Origin: Propionibacteriales bacterium
Lineage (GTDB): Bacteria > Actinomycetota > Actinomycetes > Propionibacteriales > Nocardioidaceae
Reading direction: 5' to 3'
NCBI GenBank assembly: GCA_026392465.1
Contig: JAPLCA010000023.1
Location: forward strand, 1 to 64,000
Length of the DNA: 64,000 nt
Of the stretch, positions 62,870 through 64,000 are shown in pieces. The notes under the pieces were generated by a model that was not told where the DNA came from, ran no database searches, and saw only the letters and a program-made list of their open reading frames with translations. Position 1 is the stretch's first letter. Every line of letters begins with the position of its first letter. A program made the position numbers and the translations under genes.

Positions 62870-62900
62870 CCCCGTCCCGGCGGAGCGGGGTCAGGAGGAG
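62860..62900. terminator. Bidirectional terminator after GntR
   Basis: Perfect 15-bp stem (62860-62874 with 62886-62900) with an 11-nt loop. The left arm includes the GntR stop codon. Sits between convergent genes. Confidence 0.85.
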
Positions 62901-62907
62901 TCCCGGC

Positions 62908-63870
62908 TCAGGCCGAGCAGTGCGTGTAGTAGTACTGCGACACCATGGTCGAGGCGTCGAGGTACTCCTTGGAGGAGAAGTCCGCGAACGGGCTCGTGCC
63001 TCCCGAGCTGCTGGCCGAGGCCGAGCTCGACATGAGGTCGGCGAGGACCTTCACGTCGTCGGCGATCTCGGCCGGGGCGGCCTTGCGCAGCTCCTCGTAC
63101 TTCGCCGCCGTCTCGTCGAGCTGCTTGCGCAGGGCGTCGAGGTCGGGGGTGCCGCTCGTGCTGTTGTTCAGGTTCTCCAGGCTGTTGACGCTGCTGTCGC
63201 GCAGGTCCTTCATGACCGAGCAGAACGCGTCGGAGTCGCCCGACCCGCTCGCCTCGTCGCCACCCTCGTCGTCGCTCTTCTGCGACGACGACGCCCCGGC
63301 GACCGGGCTGTCCGCGTCGTCGTCGCCGGTCAGGGCACGGATGCCGAAGTAGCCACCTGCGACGAGCGCGGCGATGACGCCGAGCACGAGCAGGACGCGC
63401 ACGACGCTCGCCCCGCCTGCGCTCGCCCCCTCCGTGCTCGTGCCGTCGCTGCTCACGCCGCTGCCGGCTCCGTCGCTCTCGAGCGCCGTGGGAGCGGGGG
63501 TCGGGGTCGTCGGCTGCGCGGCGGCCACGGGGGTCGGGGTGGCGGCTGCGGGCGTCGGCGCGGGGGCCGGCGCGACCTCGGTCGGCGCCACGGGCTCCGA
63601 CACGAGGGTCGGCTCCTCGACCGGCGGCTCGGGCGGCGCCGGCGGGCCGGGCGGCGGAGGCGGCGGGGGCACGGCGGCCGCGCGGGCGGCGATCGCCTCC
63701 CGGACGGTGTCGTCACCGTGCTCGCCGAGCCACTCGAGCAGCCCGTCGTAGGCGTGAGGGTGGGCGGCGATCAGGGGCCAGACCTCACGGTCTGCCTGGG
63801 CGATCTCCCGCAGACGCGCTGCGGGGGTCTGGGGGTCGGCGGCCTCGCGCTGCAGGTCGTCGTTCGTCAT
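62908..63870 (-). CDS. LRV-like N-terminal domain, proline-rich linker, single-span membrane protein
   Basis: 320 residues. Residues about 1-66 resemble the variant leucine-rich repeat domain of actinobacterial proteins (REAADPQTPAARLREIAQAD and YDGLLEWLGEHG). A Pro/Ala/Thr-rich linker (about 67-150, with a run of seven prolines) leads to one membrane segment (about 158-178). The outer part is acidic, Ser-rich and has two Cys (FCSVMKDLRD and YYYTHCSA) that may form a disulfide. Function unknown, perhaps a sensor spanning the membrane. Confidence 0.8.
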   Translation of the reverse strand: MTNDDLQREAADPQTPAARLREIAQADREVWPLIAAHPHAYDGLLEWLGEHGDDTVREAIAARAAAVPPPPPPPGPPAPPEPPVEEPTLVSEPVAPTEVAPAPAPTPAAATPTPVAAAQPTTPTPAPTALESDGAGSGVSSDGTSTEGASAGGASVVRVLLVLGVIAALVAGGYFGIRALTGDDDADSPVAGASSSQKSDDEGGDEASGSGDSDAFCSVMKDLRDSSVNSLENLNNSTSGTPDLDALRKQLDETAAKYEELRKAAPAEIADDVKVLADLMSSSASASSSGGTSPFADFSSKEYLDASTMVSQYYYTHCSA

Positions 63871-64000
63871 GGTCTGGCTCCGGCGTAGGACGAGAGGGAC
63901 AGGTGCCGCGACCTCAACTGCTCAGGCCGCGACGCGATGATCTTGCGCCATCGTACGACTTGACCAGGCCAGAGTCGGCGCGTGGTCCTGTAGAGACATG
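63871..64000. other. Right window edge, no gene supported
   Basis: 130 bp upstream of the membrane protein gene. A 25-codon minus-strand frame starting near the edge has no support. Confidence 0.4.

Noticed and set aside
63925..63999. Minus-strand short frame at the right edge
   Set aside because: 25 codons, no ribosome site, no family features.

Overview
The window is high-GC, densely coded DNA from an actinomycete. Mycothiol synthase (MshD), GlnR, a MarP-type periplasmic protease, an HbhA-like protein and many GTG starts all point to Actinomycetia. The gene mix (BCCT carrier, DUF222-HNH endonuclease, phenolic acid decarboxylase, sortase-type surface proteins) suggests Nocardioidaceae, such as Aeromicrobium or Nocardioides; the genus is an inference. 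Two blocks keep gene orders known from Mycobacterium tuberculosis: acs / holin-like protein / marP / NUDIX / TlpA / nth / crp, and nitrobindin / sseC / cysA / DUF4395 / thioredoxin / glnR / mshD.

Layout. 1-7.7 kb: acetyl-CoA synthetase (5' end cut off), a holin-like membrane protein, then a leftward operon of overlapping genes (nth, tlpA, NUDIX, marP, membrane protein), and crp. 8.5-13 kb: an AlkB repair dioxygenase behind a LexA box, a BCCT carrier, and the HTH regulator / HbhA-like / DUF2516 set. 13.1-16.5 kb: a truncated surface adhesin joined directly to the tail of a LuxR regulator. 16.7-24.7 kb: asparaginase, manC, a frameshifted manA, a DEAD-box helicase, a BY-kinase and its probable phosphatase. 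24.7-30.5 kb: YgfZ, nitrobindin, Dtd, an LCP transferase, a DUF4012 protein and an LPXTG protein. 30.7-32.6 kb: a sulfur operon headed by a Cys-containing leader peptide. 33.4-35.3 kb: phenolic acid decarboxylase, an esterase and a divergent MarR. 35.3-41.5 kb: thioredoxin, MoaD-like protein, glnR, an acyl-CoA carboxyltransferase, mshD and an esterase. 41.7-52.3 kb: a phosphate region (ppk, mutT1, pstSCAB, pit and its PhoU-like partner) with PHO boxes before ppk and pstS. 52.4-55.9 kb: tRNA-Lys, hypotheticals and a DUF222-HNH gene with a perfect LexA box. 56-62.9 kb: an aromatic-catabolism operon (VOC dioxygenase, FAH hydrolase, DoxX, flavin monooxygenase, cytochrome P450, ferredoxin remnant) between TetR and GntR regulators. 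62.9-63.9 kb: a membrane protein with an LRV-like N-terminus.

The most unusual feature is a family of very large nested inverted repeats of about 740-770 bp. Three copies fill the only large non-coding gaps (7743-8480, 18837-19574, 32640-33398). Each has outer arms of degenerate 32-bp tandem units, a 28-29 bp inner inverted repeat and three central hairpins. The core is flipped in the middle copy, whose outer arms run into the coding ends of manC and manA. A solo fragment lies near 55966. A second, smaller palindromic family flanks the phosphate genes (43889-44213 and 50382-50656).

Several genes carry frameshifts or joins (manA, the P450 with a triple TTCCG repeat, a small membrane protein, adhesin/LuxR). 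These could be real decay, phase variation or draft-assembly errors, and the sequence alone cannot separate these.
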